Assembly (NCBI RefSeq): GCF_030678915.1
Contig: NZ_JAUUTZ010000025.1
Location: 1 to 64,000 of the forward strand
From: Paracoccus wurundjeri
GTDB lineage: Bacteria > Pseudomonadota > Alphaproteobacteria > Rhodobacterales > Rhodobacteraceae
Reading direction: 5' to 3'
Length of the DNA: 64,000 bases
Shown here piece after piece: positions 35,243 through 43,649 of the stretch (positions within the stretch are counted from its first letter, which is position 1; each line of letters starts with the position of its first letter). A model generated the notes under the pieces. The model did no database searches. It had not been told where the DNA came from and saw only the letters and a program-made list of their open reading frames with translations. The translations under genes and the position numbers were made by a program.

Positions 35243-35776
35243 TCAGTGCGTCGGCGCGCGCCACTCGAAGCGGCCGGCGCCTTCCTCATTGGTCCAGAGC
35301 GGAACGGCTCTGCCGATGACGGAGCTTGCGGGGACGGGTCCGAAATATCGGCCGTCCAGGCTGTCGGACACGTCCCAATTCATGAGGAAAATCTGGTCGT
35401 CGCCGATGACGCGGCAGCCCTGCCAGATGGGCAGATCGCGGCCGAGGCTGTCGCGCTCCAGCGCCTCGCCCATCTCGATCCCGTCCATCGTGACCGTGCT
35501 GCCGGTGCGGCAAACCCGCTGCCCCGGCAGGCCGAGGACACGCTTCAACAGCGGGACGCCGCGCCCGACATAGCCGCGCCCGACCATGAAGGCGGCGAGC
35601 GGTTCGGGCGGCATGACGGCGACCAGTTCCGGCACGTCGAGCGCGTTGACCGGCTCGACCGTGTAGAAGCCGACCGGCGCGCTGGCGGTGGCGTTCCAGA
35701 TCAGTTTCGTCGGCGTCTCGACGGCGATGCCCATTGCGGCCAGCGCCGTGACCGCAAGGTAGCGGCGGCGCGTCAT
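35243..35776 (-). CDS. traF: TraF, S26-family conjugal signal peptidase
   Basis: A 177-aa protein from the ATG at 35774-35776. It has an N-terminal hydrophobic segment (AVTALAAMGIAVET), the Ser nucleophile region NATASAPVGFYTV, KRVLGLPGQRVCRTG carrying the Lys general base, and the C-terminal SLDGRYFGPVPASSVIGRAV box. In RP4, TraF matures and cyclises the TrbC pilin. The start overlaps the DUF2840 stop. Confidence 0.92.
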   Translation of the reverse strand: MTRRRYLAVTALAAMGIAVETPTKLIWNATASAPVGFYTVEPVNALDVPELVAVMPPEPLAAFMVGRGYVGRGVPLLKRVLGLPGQRVCRTGSTVTMDGIEMGEALERDSLGRDLPIWQGCRVIGDDQIFLMNWDVSDSLDGRYFGPVPASSVIGRAVPLWTNEEGAGRFEWRAPTH

Positions 35777-36291
35777 GGGTCGATCCTCCGACGCCCGATC
35801 CATGCCGCATGTCGTTCCGGCGTGTAGTCGCTCGGCTCCAGATTGGCGGTTAGGCGGTTGTGCGCGTGCCGCCAGTAGTCCGGCGACACGTCGGCCGGGT
35901 CCAGGCCCAGGGCTTCCACGGCGTCGATGACGGCAAGCGCGCGTTGCACCTTCGGCCAGCCGTCGAGGCGCAGCAGGATTTCGCCGCCCGGCCGCACGAA
36001 GGGCAACGTCTGGAATGGCTCGCCCCGACCGATGGCGCGCACAATGTCGATACGGGAAATGATCGTGCCATGCTCGCCGGCCGCCCAGCGGACAAAGGCG
36101 AAAATGCTCTCCGGTGCGAAGCCGACGACGCTGCGGCGACGGTCGAGTATCTGTTCGTAGCTCTTGCGGCCGAAGCGTATCCAGTGCTCGACCTTGCGTT
36201 TATCGAAGGTGAGTTCAACCAGTGTCGTGAAGGGCGCAGGCCCGTCCAGCAGCGGACGGCCGTGCGCGCTACGATACGCGCTGCGGGTCAT
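35773..36291 (-). CDS. DUF2840 family protein
   Basis: A 172-aa protein with the DUF2840 pattern (LVELTFDKRKVEHWIRFGRK, then VVGFAPESIFAFVRWAAGEH, then LRLDGWPKVQRALAVIDAVE). It is always found beside traF and repA in this ICE class, and may aid replication or partition. The ATG overlaps the methyltransferase stop (ATGA). Confidence 0.9.
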   Translation of the reverse strand: MTRSAYRSAHGRPLLDGPAPFTTLVELTFDKRKVEHWIRFGRKSYEQILDRRRSVVGFAPESIFAFVRWAAGEHGTIISRIDIVRAIGRGEPFQTLPFVRPGGEILLRLDGWPKVQRALAVIDAVEALGLDPADVSPDYWRHAHNRLTANLEPSDYTPERHAAWIGRRRIDP

Positions 36292-37637
36292 TGTTCGTCT
36301 CCGGGGGTGTCGGGGGTGGAGCGCACCAGCACCGCGTCGAGCGCGGCTTCGGTGCGCAGGATCGCGCGGCCGATGGCTTCGGGGATTTGCGGAAGAACGG
36401 CGTCGCCGAAGGCTTCGACGATCAGGCTGGCCGCAGAAGTCCCTTTGCGACTGCCGGGCGCAATGCGCGTGTCAGCCACCCAGGCGGAAAGCCCATCATC
36501 CAGCCGTAGGTGATGGGCAAGGCCGCCGTTCCAGTCAGCCCATGGTTCCGCAGCATCGCCGCCAGCGCCCGCGCGCCCGCCCATTTGTCCGGCGCGCGAT
36601 CCGTCATCGCGCCGTCCATCACCGCGTCCATCGTCGGGGATTTCCTGCGGGCGTAGGCCGGACTCCAGCCGTCCATGCGGCTGTCGCGCTTCGTCGGTGT
36701 CGGCAGAGTTTCCGTCGCATGGCGCAGCAGATTCGGCGTGTCGATCTGCGCCTTCGCCCCGTTCGCCCGGCGTCCCGTCTCGATCTCCTGCGCGCTCAAT
36801 CTGCGCCCGCCGTTCGGCTTCACCGGGGTCGGCATCATGCCCGCATGATGGCTGGCATGGCCCTGCAACTGGCTCAACACGTCGCCGCGACCGCCTCGAT
36901 CCGCATCCGATTTCCTCGGCGTCGCCAGGATTATGCGCAGCGGATATGTCGATCCCGCCCCGCCGCCCGCGCCATTCGTCATGCCATCCGTCACCATCGG
37001 CGTCGGTAGCGGCAGCGGGCGATTGCGGAACAGGTCGTAGAGACCTGATTCCTTCATCGCCCTGCGCGCGCCAGAACCGCCCTCCAGACGGATGCCACCT
37101 TGCTGGTATTGCGATACGGGTGTCGGCAAGCTGTTCGGGGTCGTAGCCGATGAGCCATGACCGCTTGCGGACATGGTTGGCGCCGACATTGTCAGCACCC
37201 ACCACGCACGGTTCAACGGCGTAGCCGAGCGTTTCCAGTTCAGCGAGCAGCCGGTCAGCGCCGCGAGTTCTGAGATTAGGGCTTTTCTCAAAAGCGAACC
37301 AGCGAGGGCGGCAATCTCCGACCAGGCGGACGGCTTCGAGGTAGAGGCCCGACCGTTCTCCGTCGATGCCTCGCCCTTTGGTGTTGGCGCTGGAGATGTC
37401 TTGGCACGGCGGGCTGCCGACGATGATTTCGGGCAGGATTCCAAGGTCGGAAACAAGGCGAGCTGCCGTGAGTCCGCGCACGTCCTCGTAGAGTCTGACA
37501 TGGGGATTGTTCTCTGCGTAGAGGATGCGCCGCCATTCGACGATCTCGCAGGCGGCGATGGTGACGAAGCCCGCGCGATGCAGGCCGAGCGACCAGCCGC
37601 CGGCGGCGGCGCTGGACAGGTCGAGGGCGCGCATCAT
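36288..37637 (-). CDS. C5-cytosine DNA methyltransferase with two competing frames
   Basis: A 449-aa frame. The N-terminal half carries C5-methyltransferase motifs: catalytic Cys78 in VGSPPCQDIS, FAFEKSPNLRTRG (motif VI, usually FEN), and NHVRKRSWLI (motif VIII). Motif I is odd: LDLSSAAAGGWSLGL has an extra residue and lacks the first Gly of the usual DLxSGxGG. The C terminus has motif X (VEAFGDAVLPQ). The middle is charged low-complexity in this frame, while another frame (36422-37501) of the same strand encodes LPTPTKRDSRMDGWSPAYAR and ALPITYGWMMGFPPGWL, typical of the target and motif IX region. So the gene may be frameshifted twice, or use overlapping frames. It occupies the place where parA usually lies next to repA. 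Confidence 0.75.
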   Translation of the reverse strand: MMRALDLSSAAAGGWSLGLHRAGFVTIAACEIVEWRRILYAENNPHVRLYEDVRGLTAARLVSDLGILPEIIVGSPPCQDISSANTKGRGIDGERSGLYLEAVRLVGDCRPRWFAFEKSPNLRTRGADRLLAELETLGYAVEPCVVGADNVGANHVRKRSWLIGYDPEQLADTRIAIPARWHPSGGRFWRAQGDEGIRSLRPVPQSPAAATDADGDGWHDEWRGRRGGIDISAAHNPGDAEEIGCGSRRSRRRVEPVAGPCQPSCGHDADPGEAERRAQIERAGDRDGTPGERGEGADRHAESAAPCDGNSADTDEARQPHGRLESGLRPQEIPDDGRGDGRRDDGSRAGQMGGRAGAGGDAAEPWADWNGGLAHHLRLDDGLSAWVADTRIAPGSRKGTSAASLIVEAFGDAVLPQIPEAIGRAILRTEAALDAVLVRSTPDTPGDEQ

Positions 37638-38662
37638 GGCGCACCTCGCGGCACGGTGCCGGCACCATGGGTCGCCCGCGCGTGCGTCAAAGAAGAAGAG
37701 TTAGATTCTTTGTTAGATTCTTCTATAGAGTCCGGCGAACGATTTGCGCCTGATGTCCCGATATTGCGTGCGCCTGATGTCCCGATAGGATTCACATGGT
37801 TATCAACAGGCACTGTGGATAGTTCTTCGGGAAGGAAACGCAGCAGCTCCCGGCCGTTCTCCCATTCGATCTGGAGCAGGTAGCCGGGCAGCGACTGGCG
37901 GGCAGCGATCCGCCGCAGGTCGAGCGCGAAGTCGGACGGCCGGGCGAGGCTGCCGGACTTCTGGTGAAGGTGAGCGATCTCGAAAGACCAGCCTTCCGGC
38001 TGGCGGCCGGCGTGCTTGCGCGCGACGCGGTAAAGCCAGCGCTCGATGCCACCCTTCAGCCGGAAATAGGCCGGATCAATCGCCAGCACGAGCGAGCGAT
38101 CGATGACGCTGTTGTAAAACCATTCGGGCAGGACAAATTCCATGCCCTCGACGCGGCCGGCGTGCGTGGTCATTTCCTCCCATTCGTTGATCCAAGAAAA
38201 TTGCCGCCTCCGCCAATGCGCGCCGTTGCGGATCGTGGTTGCGATGACGGTGGATTGCAGCCGCGCGAGTGCCGCCTTGAGCAGAAAATAGTCCCGGTTG
38301 CCCGTCGCCCGCCCGATGGCGCGCAGAAGCTGGTAGGGCATGAAGCGAAAGAAGCGCGACGTGATGAGGCCGTTGTTCTCGGCCGCGACGATCTGGCTCG
38401 CCGCCCATATCAGCACGTCGGCGTCCCAGATGGTTGCCATGCCGTGCTCGGGCATACCGAGGACTTGAACCTCGACATCGGCGGCTTTGTAGAGAATCGG
38501 CTTGGTGCGCGGCGATTTCGCCAGGGAGAAGAAAGGCCGCTCCATCAGGTCGCGCTGGTCGCGCGGTGCGGCGTTACCGGTTGCGACCACGAAGGGGTGG
38601 AGGCGGCGGCGCTCGCTGGCGTTCTCCGGTCGGGCGGGGCTGTGATCGTTGTCCCGCAACAT
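37634..38662 (-). CDS. repA: RepA-like replication initiator
   Basis: A 342-aa replication initiator A family protein: PFFSLAKSPRTKPILYKAAD, then ATIWDADVLIWAASQIV, then LPYQLL-like MPYQLLRAIGRATGNRDY, then WSFEIAHLHQKSGSLARPSD. The Ser/Asn-rich tail is usual. It may allow plasmid-like rolling or theta replication of the excised element. The ATG (38660-38662) abuts the stop of the AlpA-like gene. Confidence 0.93.
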   Translation of the reverse strand: MLRDNDHSPARPENASERRRLHPFVVATGNAAPRDQRDLMERPFFSLAKSPRTKPILYKAADVEVQVLGMPEHGMATIWDADVLIWAASQIVAAENNGLITSRFFRFMPYQLLRAIGRATGNRDYFLLKAALARLQSTVIATTIRNGAHWRRRQFSWINEWEEMTTHAGRVEGMEFVLPEWFYNSVIDRSLVLAIDPAYFRLKGGIERWLYRVARKHAGRQPEGWSFEIAHLHQKSGSLARPSDFALDLRRIAARQSLPGYLLQIEWENGRELLRFLPEELSTVPVDNHVNPIGTSGARNIGTSGANRSPDSIEESNKESNSSSLTHARATHGAGTVPRGAP

Positions 38663-38932
38663 TCAGAGCCGATTCCGTTCATCGGGCGTGAGCGGGTGCG
38701 GGGGAAAGACCGTGCCGGCGCCCTTGTCCCGCGTGCATGTGCGGGCGCCGGTTTCGGTCCAGGCTTCCAGATCGCGGATCGAATAGAGGACACGGCCGCC
38801 AACCTTCCGGTAAACCGGGCCGGTGCCATAGGTGCGATGCTTCTCAAGTGTTCGGCGCGAAAGGCCGAGGAAATACGCAGCTTCCTTGGTGCGCAGGAAT
38901 CTCGGTGGCAGGTCCGCCAGCGGGTCGGGCAT
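38663..38932 (-). CDS. AlpA-like HTH regulator
   Basis: An 89-aa winged-helix protein (PPRFLRTKEAAYFLGLSRRT, then YRKVGGRVLYSIRDLEAWTE) of the AlpA/excisionase type. It lies directly upstream of repA with a strong GAGGTGA ribosome site, and probably controls repA or excision. A perfect palindrome at 38961-38982 is its likely operator. Confidence 0.88.
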   Translation of the reverse strand: MPDPLADLPPRFLRTKEAAYFLGLSRRTLEKHRTYGTGPVYRKVGGRVLYSIRDLEAWTETGARTCTRDKGAGTVFPPHPLTPDERNRL

Positions 38933-38960
38933 GGGATCACCTCGGGTTCGTCGGTTGACA

Positions 38961-38982
38961 CCGCTGTCAGCGGCGACAGCGG
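38961..38982. promoter_or_regulatory. Palindrome upstream of AlpA-repA
   Basis: CCGCTGTC at 38961-38968 and GACAGCGG at 38975-38982 are exact inverse copies around a 6-nt spacer, about 30 bases upstream of the AlpA-like ATG. It is probably an operator for the HTH protein. On the plus strand TTGACA at 38955-38960 precedes it, but no gene follows on that strand. Confidence 0.5.
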
Positions 38983-39078
38983 GCTGTGGCGAACCTTGGC
39001 GAGGAATCGGCGACCTGTAGCGGGCCGAATTTGCAACTACATTTTAACGGCCCCCCAATAGCCGCAAAAAGGCGGAAA

Positions 39079-39865
39079 CTATTTGCGTGGAGATTTGACC
39101 GGGTAATGCAGCAACAGCCGGTAGCCGCCTTTCATCATAGCGATGCCATGTGCAACCAGGCGCCGGGCCTTGTTGCGGCGCGGATCGTTCTCCCAATCCG
39201 TCTTGTCGCCGCGGAAACCAAGTAACACCTCGGCGATGGTGCGGTGGCTTTCACCACGCAACTTCGCGTCGAGCGCGCGCAGGGACAGGATATGAAATTG
39301 GCGCAGCTGCGACGGCATCGCGCGAAAATCCGGGCCGGGCGCGCGACCGTTAAGGGAACGCCATAAGCGCCGCGCCGCATGGGCGCGCAGTTCCAGAAAG
39401 GCGTCCATAGGCAAGCTGACGGCGTAGAACGCTGGCGCGTCGGGTACTGCCTCGCGCAGCCAGAACTGATGCGCTACGCCATCCACCTGCCACAGTCCGT
39501 GCCAGCCATCACCGGCACGTCGCAGTTCGAGGCCGTCGAGATGGGCCAGCGTGAATGTTGGCGCCTCGGGATTATCCGGCTCCAGCGCTGGCGATAGCAT
39601 GACGGCCTGCGGCTGAAGGCTTGGAATCCAGAATTGGGATGGCGGATCGGCGAGCGTTTCAGGATCGCAGGGGAAATCGCAACCCCCAGCGTCGTGCGAA
39701 TGCATCGAGCCGGGGGCCTGTAGGGTTCTTCATTCGCGAAATTGCGCGGAAGTCGTGATGATACTCGTCGTCGCGCCGCAGATATTCCCAAGCGAAACCG
39801 GCGGCAGGGATGGTCTTCGTATGTCTGTAGTCCGCCGATGTACGCCAATCGATGCCCAACAGCAT
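39079..39865 (-). pseudogene. DUF6499-DUF2285 gene split by a one-base frameshift
   Basis: The first frame (39659-39865) encodes DUF6499: DWRTSADYRHTKTIPAAGFA, WEYLRRDDEYHHDFRAIS, ARRWGLRF. The second frame (39079-39705) continues with PCDPETLADPPSQFW and ends in a DUF2285 domain (AMPSQLRQFHILSLRALDAK, LRGESHRTIAEVLLGFRG). In the family these are one protein. The break lies at the four-G run 39670-39673 (CCCC in the sense strand): removing one base joins ARRWGLRFP to CDPETLAD. It is either a real inactivating or programmed frameshift or a sequencing error. DUF2285 proteins look like DNA-binding regulators of ICEs. The start ATG (39863-39865) has AGGGAGGTGA just upstream. Confidence 0.8.
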
Positions 39866-40201
39866 GGCGTCACCTCCCTATGTAGGGCGGTGTTTCGATT
39901 TCAGTACTACCGCCCCTATCACAAGCGTCAGCCATGGCCAGTGACGGAGGTAGCCATTCTTTCAAGATAACCGGATCGTATATCCAATGAACGCATTGGA
40001 TATGTGCGCCCTCAAAGCCCCGTTCGCCTCGACTCGCGAGCCGGCGGTGCCGGCGAGCGCAATTTCCAACGCGGCCAGTGGGACATGCAGTAACAGCAGA
40101 TCGGTCCAACTGATCTGGTAGATGCTTTCCATTGTTTTTGGCAGAGCACGGAGCCAAGCACAGGCTCCGGAACTCCTTCAACTCCCGCCTTAGCGTTCGG
40201 C
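39866..40201. promoter_or_regulatory. Regulatory gap with two inverted repeats
   Basis: A 336-bp gap without a convincing gene. GGGCGGT (39885-39891) pairs with ACCGCCC (39909-39915) just upstream of the DUF6499 ribosome site. ATATCCAATG (39980-39989) is the perfect inverse of CATTGGATAT (39994-40003) with a 4-nt spacer, a strong operator candidate. Short minus-strand frames to 40181 show no family features. Confidence 0.5.
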
Positions 40202-40495
40202 TTATGGCTGCTTAAGCAAGCGCCAGGGTTCTTTGCTTCCAGCGCGGCGATAATAGAGGCGACGGCAACGGAACGTGTTCCAAGTCGCGATAAGCGGCTC
40301 AAAGCCATGCCACCAATCCGCTTGAATGTCGCCGCAACGGCCTTCGAACACCACGTTTTCCTTTGCGTCGCAAAGCCAGAACTCCATCGGCAGGGCGTCG
40401 GCCTGTTCCGGCGTGCCACGGGTAGGAACGCCGTCCGCGTCTTCTCCCATGCCAAGGCAGTTTCCCCAATAGTCGGCGGTCACGATCCAGCGCAT
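40202..40495 (-). CDS. Hypothetical 97-aa protein
   Basis: I do not recognise a named family. It starts MRWIVTADYWGNCLGMGEDA and is rich in Trp (7 residues), with FWLCDAKENVVFEGRCGDIQ in the middle and a basic end. The ATG at 40493-40495 has AGAGGA upstream. It follows the adenine methyltransferase gene by 40 bases on the same strand and is likely co-transcribed. Earlier frame (to 40693) lies over the methyltransferase and is a shadow. Confidence 0.65.
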   Translation of the reverse strand: MRWIVTADYWGNCLGMGEDADGVPTRGTPEQADALPMEFWLCDAKENVVFEGRCGDIQADWWHGFEPLIATWNTFRCRRLYYRRAGSKEPWRLLKQP

Positions 40496-40535
40496 TGCAA
40501 AATCCTCTCTCGGTCCGTTGGAAAGGTGGGGCGGC

Positions 40536-41213
40536 TCATGCCGCCGCCCTTCCGTTCTGCTGCTGCATCCATGCAAGCCGTCTGCTGGCCGTCTCGTGGT
40601 GCCGGCTGTCCAGTTCGACGCCGATCCAGTTGCGGCCGAGCTGCTGCGCTGCCGCCAAGGTGGAACCACTGCCGCTGAACGGGTCCAGCACAATGTCGCC
40701 GGGCTTCGTGAACGCCTCGATGAGCGGCGTCAGGGCCTCGACGGGCTTTTGCGTTGGATGAAGCTTGTTGCCCGCATAGGGGAAGTCGATCACGTCCGGG
40801 ATGGGGTTTTCGGGCAGACAAACATTGCCCTTCGCCAGCAAGTAGGCCTGCTCATGCTGATAGCGCAGGAACTTCGCCGATGACGCATAACGCTTGCGGA
40901 AAACGATATGCCCGACAACGCGGAAGCCTGCCGCCTTCCATGCGTCCATGAACAAATCGACCTTATTCCAGCCGTAGAAGCTGACGCAAAAACCACCATC
41001 CTTCAAAACGCGATGCATCTGATTGAAAGCGGGCCGCAGCCAGCGGGAGTTGTCGTCGTTCGCCACCTTCCTGCCGTTACGATCGCGATAGTTCACGAGA
41101 TAGGGCGGATCGGTCAGAATGAAGTTCACTGATCCCCTGTCAAATGAGCGCATCGCCTGGATACAATCGGCATTGAAAATCACGTTGCGGGAGGTGTCGG
41201 TGTTGCCGGTCAT
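40536..41213 (-). CDS. CcrM-like solitary DNA adenine methyltransferase
   Basis: A 225-aa beta-class amino-methyltransferase. The catalytic motif is LTDPPYLVNYRDRNGRKV (about 34-51), and LHPTQKPVEALTPLIEAF plus VLDPFSGSGSTLAAAQQLGR (about 172-191) give the SAM site. It resembles the solitary enzymes of ICEs and phages rather than host CcrM, as it lacks the C-terminal extension. No nuclease is adjacent, so it probably protects element DNA or affects regulation. The ATG is at 41211-41213. Confidence 0.9.
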   Translation of the reverse strand: MTGNTDTSRNVIFNADCIQAMRSFDRGSVNFILTDPPYLVNYRDRNGRKVANDDNSRWLRPAFNQMHRVLKDGGFCVSFYGWNKVDLFMDAWKAAGFRVVGHIVFRKRYASSAKFLRYQHEQAYLLAKGNVCLPENPIPDVIDFPYAGNKLHPTQKPVEALTPLIEAFTKPGDIVLDPFSGSGSTLAAAQQLGRNWIGVELDSRHHETASRRLAWMQQQNGRAAA

Positions 41214-41563
41214 GTCTTTCTTCCTTTGGGTTTGGGGTTCAGAGAAGCGAAGCGCCGCTCCTGAACCCTTGCCCGTCGGCGAGACCGGGGTAGCAAGGTG
41301 CAAGGGAAGTCTTTGGCACCGTGGAATAAATGAGAGGGGACCCGCTTGCGGGGAGTGGGCCGTTTATGCCGCGAAAGGCCGGAGAGTTCCCTTGTGCCGC
41401 GCGAGGGCAGCGCCCTTAGTAATCTGGCGCGACGCGTAGCCTACCGTTCGTGCCGAACTGACCAACCTGAAGATGTGGTTGATATCAACGGAATATGATT
41501 CAGTGGAGTTGACGAGCGAAAATAGACGACCTGACTTGCCCACAAAAAGTCTTCGACAATGGA
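41214..41563. other. Intergenic stretch with a stem-loop
   Basis: A 350-bp gap with no supported gene. GGGTTCAG (41235-41242) pairs with CTGAACCC (41261-41268), with an inner AGCG/CGCT pairing, close to the methyltransferase start. It may be a leader structure or operator of that gene. Confidence 0.4.
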
Positions 41564-42121
41564 TTATTCTACGGTCCACGCATCTTGACCGGAGGGAGGC
41601 TCAAAGCCTTGGATGTAGCGCTGTAGGAGATCGTCTGTAATTGGAAAGGCCGCATTAGCATCGCGACGGGAAGCTCTATTAACTAATCGCTTCCGCAGCA
41701 CGTTCTCTGGAACTTTCAGAAACACAATTTGGCAATGGTGACCATTACGATGCACAAGCTCACCGTAGTCAGCTCGCGTTTGGGATTTCCAGAAACTGAA
41801 GTCGATTACCGCCTTTGTTCCTGTCTGCAGCATTTCGACGAGTTGCTCGCGCAGTATTTTCTCTGCCGAAGCCTGCAAGATGGGATATTCATCCTCAGGA
41901 TAGTCGATACCAAAGCGACCATAGGTACGCCAAATTTCCTCATCTATAGATAGCCGTCGGCAGCCCATGCCCTCTAATGCTTGGGCGAAGGTTGTCTTCC
42001 CTGATCCTGCTATCCCGCACATCATGAAGACGATGCGAGGATGAGTACGCAGGAGCGAGGACGCGCGATCAAGTGCTTGCTGAAAGCCCAAGGCTTCCCC
42101 GTCTTCACCGGCGCTGATCAA
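41564..42121 (-). CDS. P-loop kinase-like ATPase (AAA_33/zeta-toxin-like)
   Basis: A 185-aa single-domain P-loop protein: Walker A VFMMCGIAGSGKTTFAQALE (about 31-50), then RRLSIDEEIWRTYGRF, a VIDFSFWKSQTRADYGELV segment, and a lid-like KRLVNRASRRD. The fold matches small-molecule or nucleotide kinases, including zeta-toxin-like and aminoglycoside-phosphotransferase-like forms. No antitoxin-like partner is adjacent, so a toxin role is not supported. Confidence 0.82.
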   Translation of the reverse strand: MISAGEDGEALGFQQALDRASSLLRTHPRIVFMMCGIAGSGKTTFAQALEGMGCRRLSIDEEIWRTYGRFGIDYPEDEYPILQASAEKILREQLVEMLQTGTKAVIDFSFWKSQTRADYGELVHRNGHHCQIVFLKVPENVLRKRLVNRASRRDANAAFPITDDLLQRYIQGFEPPSGQDAWTVE

Positions 42122-42137
42122 CGTACCACTCCAAGCG

Positions 42138-42506
42138 TCACGAGGCGACTATGCCTGCAACAGCCATCGCTCCCGCAACGACGACAGTTGCAGATACTAT
42201 CATGAGCATCTTCATGTTGTCCGGTATGGACGCAGATCTATGAATAACGACGTTCGCACCCGCCGCCAACGAGCCAAAAACAACTGCGACCAGACCAGCC
42301 CAGTAATTTGCCTTGTACCAAACTGATGCCGAGGCCAAGGTGGTTTCCGTGCGCACCCCGTAAAACGGGTTCGGCGGGACCATCTTGAGCACGAGGGGCA
42401 TTCCTACCACCGCAAAAAGCAGTGGAATAAAGCGAACCCAGGCAACTTGTTTGTATCCGCGCACACTCTCCTCCAAAGTCTTCACAGCGAATCTCCACTG
42501 GACCAT
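42138..42506 (-). CDS. SdpI-like membrane protein
   Basis: A 122-aa protein with three predicted membrane helices and the SdpI-type motif KMVPPNPFYGVRTETTLASA (about 61-80), then WYKANYWAGLVAVVFGSL. SdpI proteins give immunity to secreted peptide toxins in Bacillus; the role here is unknown. The first ten residues may not be part of the protein. Confidence 0.75.
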   Translation of the reverse strand: MVQWRFAVKTLEESVRGYKQVAWVRFIPLLFAVVGMPLVLKMVPPNPFYGVRTETTLASASVWYKANYWAGLVAVVFGSLAAGANVVIHRSASIPDNMKMLMIVSATVVVAGAMAVAGIVAS

Positions 42507-42812
42507 GTCGCTGGCTTTGCAACTGATCCGACCACGCCTTACTGGTGAGGTACCATCGACAGAGTCGGCGTCGCGGAAAAACCCAGCTACATAGCACTGG
42601 AAACGGCCGTGGCGATGGCTATGCTGACCTCACCAGTCCACTCACTATGACACCTTACCGCAGAAGCCCAGGCACGAAAATCATGGTGACATGGGCAGCT
42701 TGGCATTGCTCCAGAGAAGAGCGTGGTGGCACTTGCCGAACATAACACCAAAACGCGGTTGCGTACCAAAAGCAAATGATGCTTGATGGTGCTGAGCTCA
42801 GGAGACTATAGT
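42507..42812. repeat. Divergent promoter gap with an 11-bp inverted repeat
   Basis: A 306-bp gap between the divergent sdpI-like and lysE-like genes. ACTGGTGAGGT (42541-42551) is the exact inverse of ACCTCACCAGT (42627-42637), 75 bases apart. It could be a looping operator or the ends of a small decayed insertion. No gene seen. Confidence 0.45.
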
Positions 42813-43439
42813 ATGATTGATCCCGCGACCCTGCTTACATATTGCGCAATTGTTCTTGGATTCGTCTTTATTCCGGGGCCGGCGACGCTTCTCACCCTTG
42901 CACGGGCATCGACCTCAGGCACTAAAGTCGGCATAGCGACCGGAGCCGGAATAACGGCCGGCGACATCATTCATACTGTCTTTGCCGTCGTAGGGATTTC
43001 CGCGATCATTGCGGCCTCAGCGACCTTGTTCAGCATAATCAAGTATGCGGGCGCGGCCTATCTCTTCTATCTCGGGATCAAGGCGATCCTGGACAAGACG
43101 CCAACGATGCCGGGGCAGGATCAAATCCGCCTCTCAGCTTCCCAGGCATTCCGTCAAGGCATTCTTGCCGAAGTCCTCAACCCTAAAACCGCGCTGTTCT
43201 TCCTGGCGTTCCTACCACAGTTCGTCCACCCCGAAAACGGTGCGGTCTTCATGCAGTTAATGATCTTAGGAGTGCTTTTCGCTGTTCTCGGCTTCGTGAG
43301 CACGATTGTTTTCGCGGTTGGTGCCGGTGGTCTCGGTGCCTTCGTTCGTCGTCATCCGGTCGTCCTGAAATGGCAGAGCAAGGTGGTCGGGGGAATCTAC
43401 TGTGGCCTTGGCGTTCGCTTGGCCCTTCAGCAACGATAG
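42813..43439 (+). CDS. LysE/RhtB-family exporter
   Basis: A 208-aa membrane protein with six predicted helices: LLTYCAIVLGFVFIPGPATL at the start and the conserved LNPKTALFFLAFLPQFVHPE (about 127-146). LysE/RhtB proteins export amino acids or related compounds. The ATG at 42813 has AGGAGA seven bases upstream. Probable cargo gene. Confidence 0.92.
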   Translation: MIDPATLLTYCAIVLGFVFIPGPATLLTLARASTSGTKVGIATGAGITAGDIIHTVFAVVGISAIIAASATLFSIIKYAGAAYLFYLGIKAILDKTPTMPGQDQIRLSASQAFRQGILAEVLNPKTALFFLAFLPQFVHPENGAVFMQLMILGVLFAVLGFVSTIVFAVGAGGLGAFVRRHPVVLKWQSKVVGGIYCGLGVRLALQQR

Positions 43440-43649
43440 CCACCCTCTGGCTCGGAAGACATCGGCCGTTAGGATGCTCATAGGCAGCACTGCGTTTCGG
43501 TAGATGGCCGGTGAAACAGTTCAATTTCTCAAAGGGGGCGTGCGGACCAGAGTGAGCGCAACAGGTAAGCGCATCGATTGCCTCAACATCCCCGAAGCCA
43601 CTTTTTATGAAAGGTTTGGAAACCCCCACAGGAGTTCTGGGGATTTGGG

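Noticed and set aside
41564..42121. Zeta-type toxin
   Set aside because: The P-loop kinase fold fits, but there is no epsilon-like antitoxin beside it, so a toxin call is not supported.
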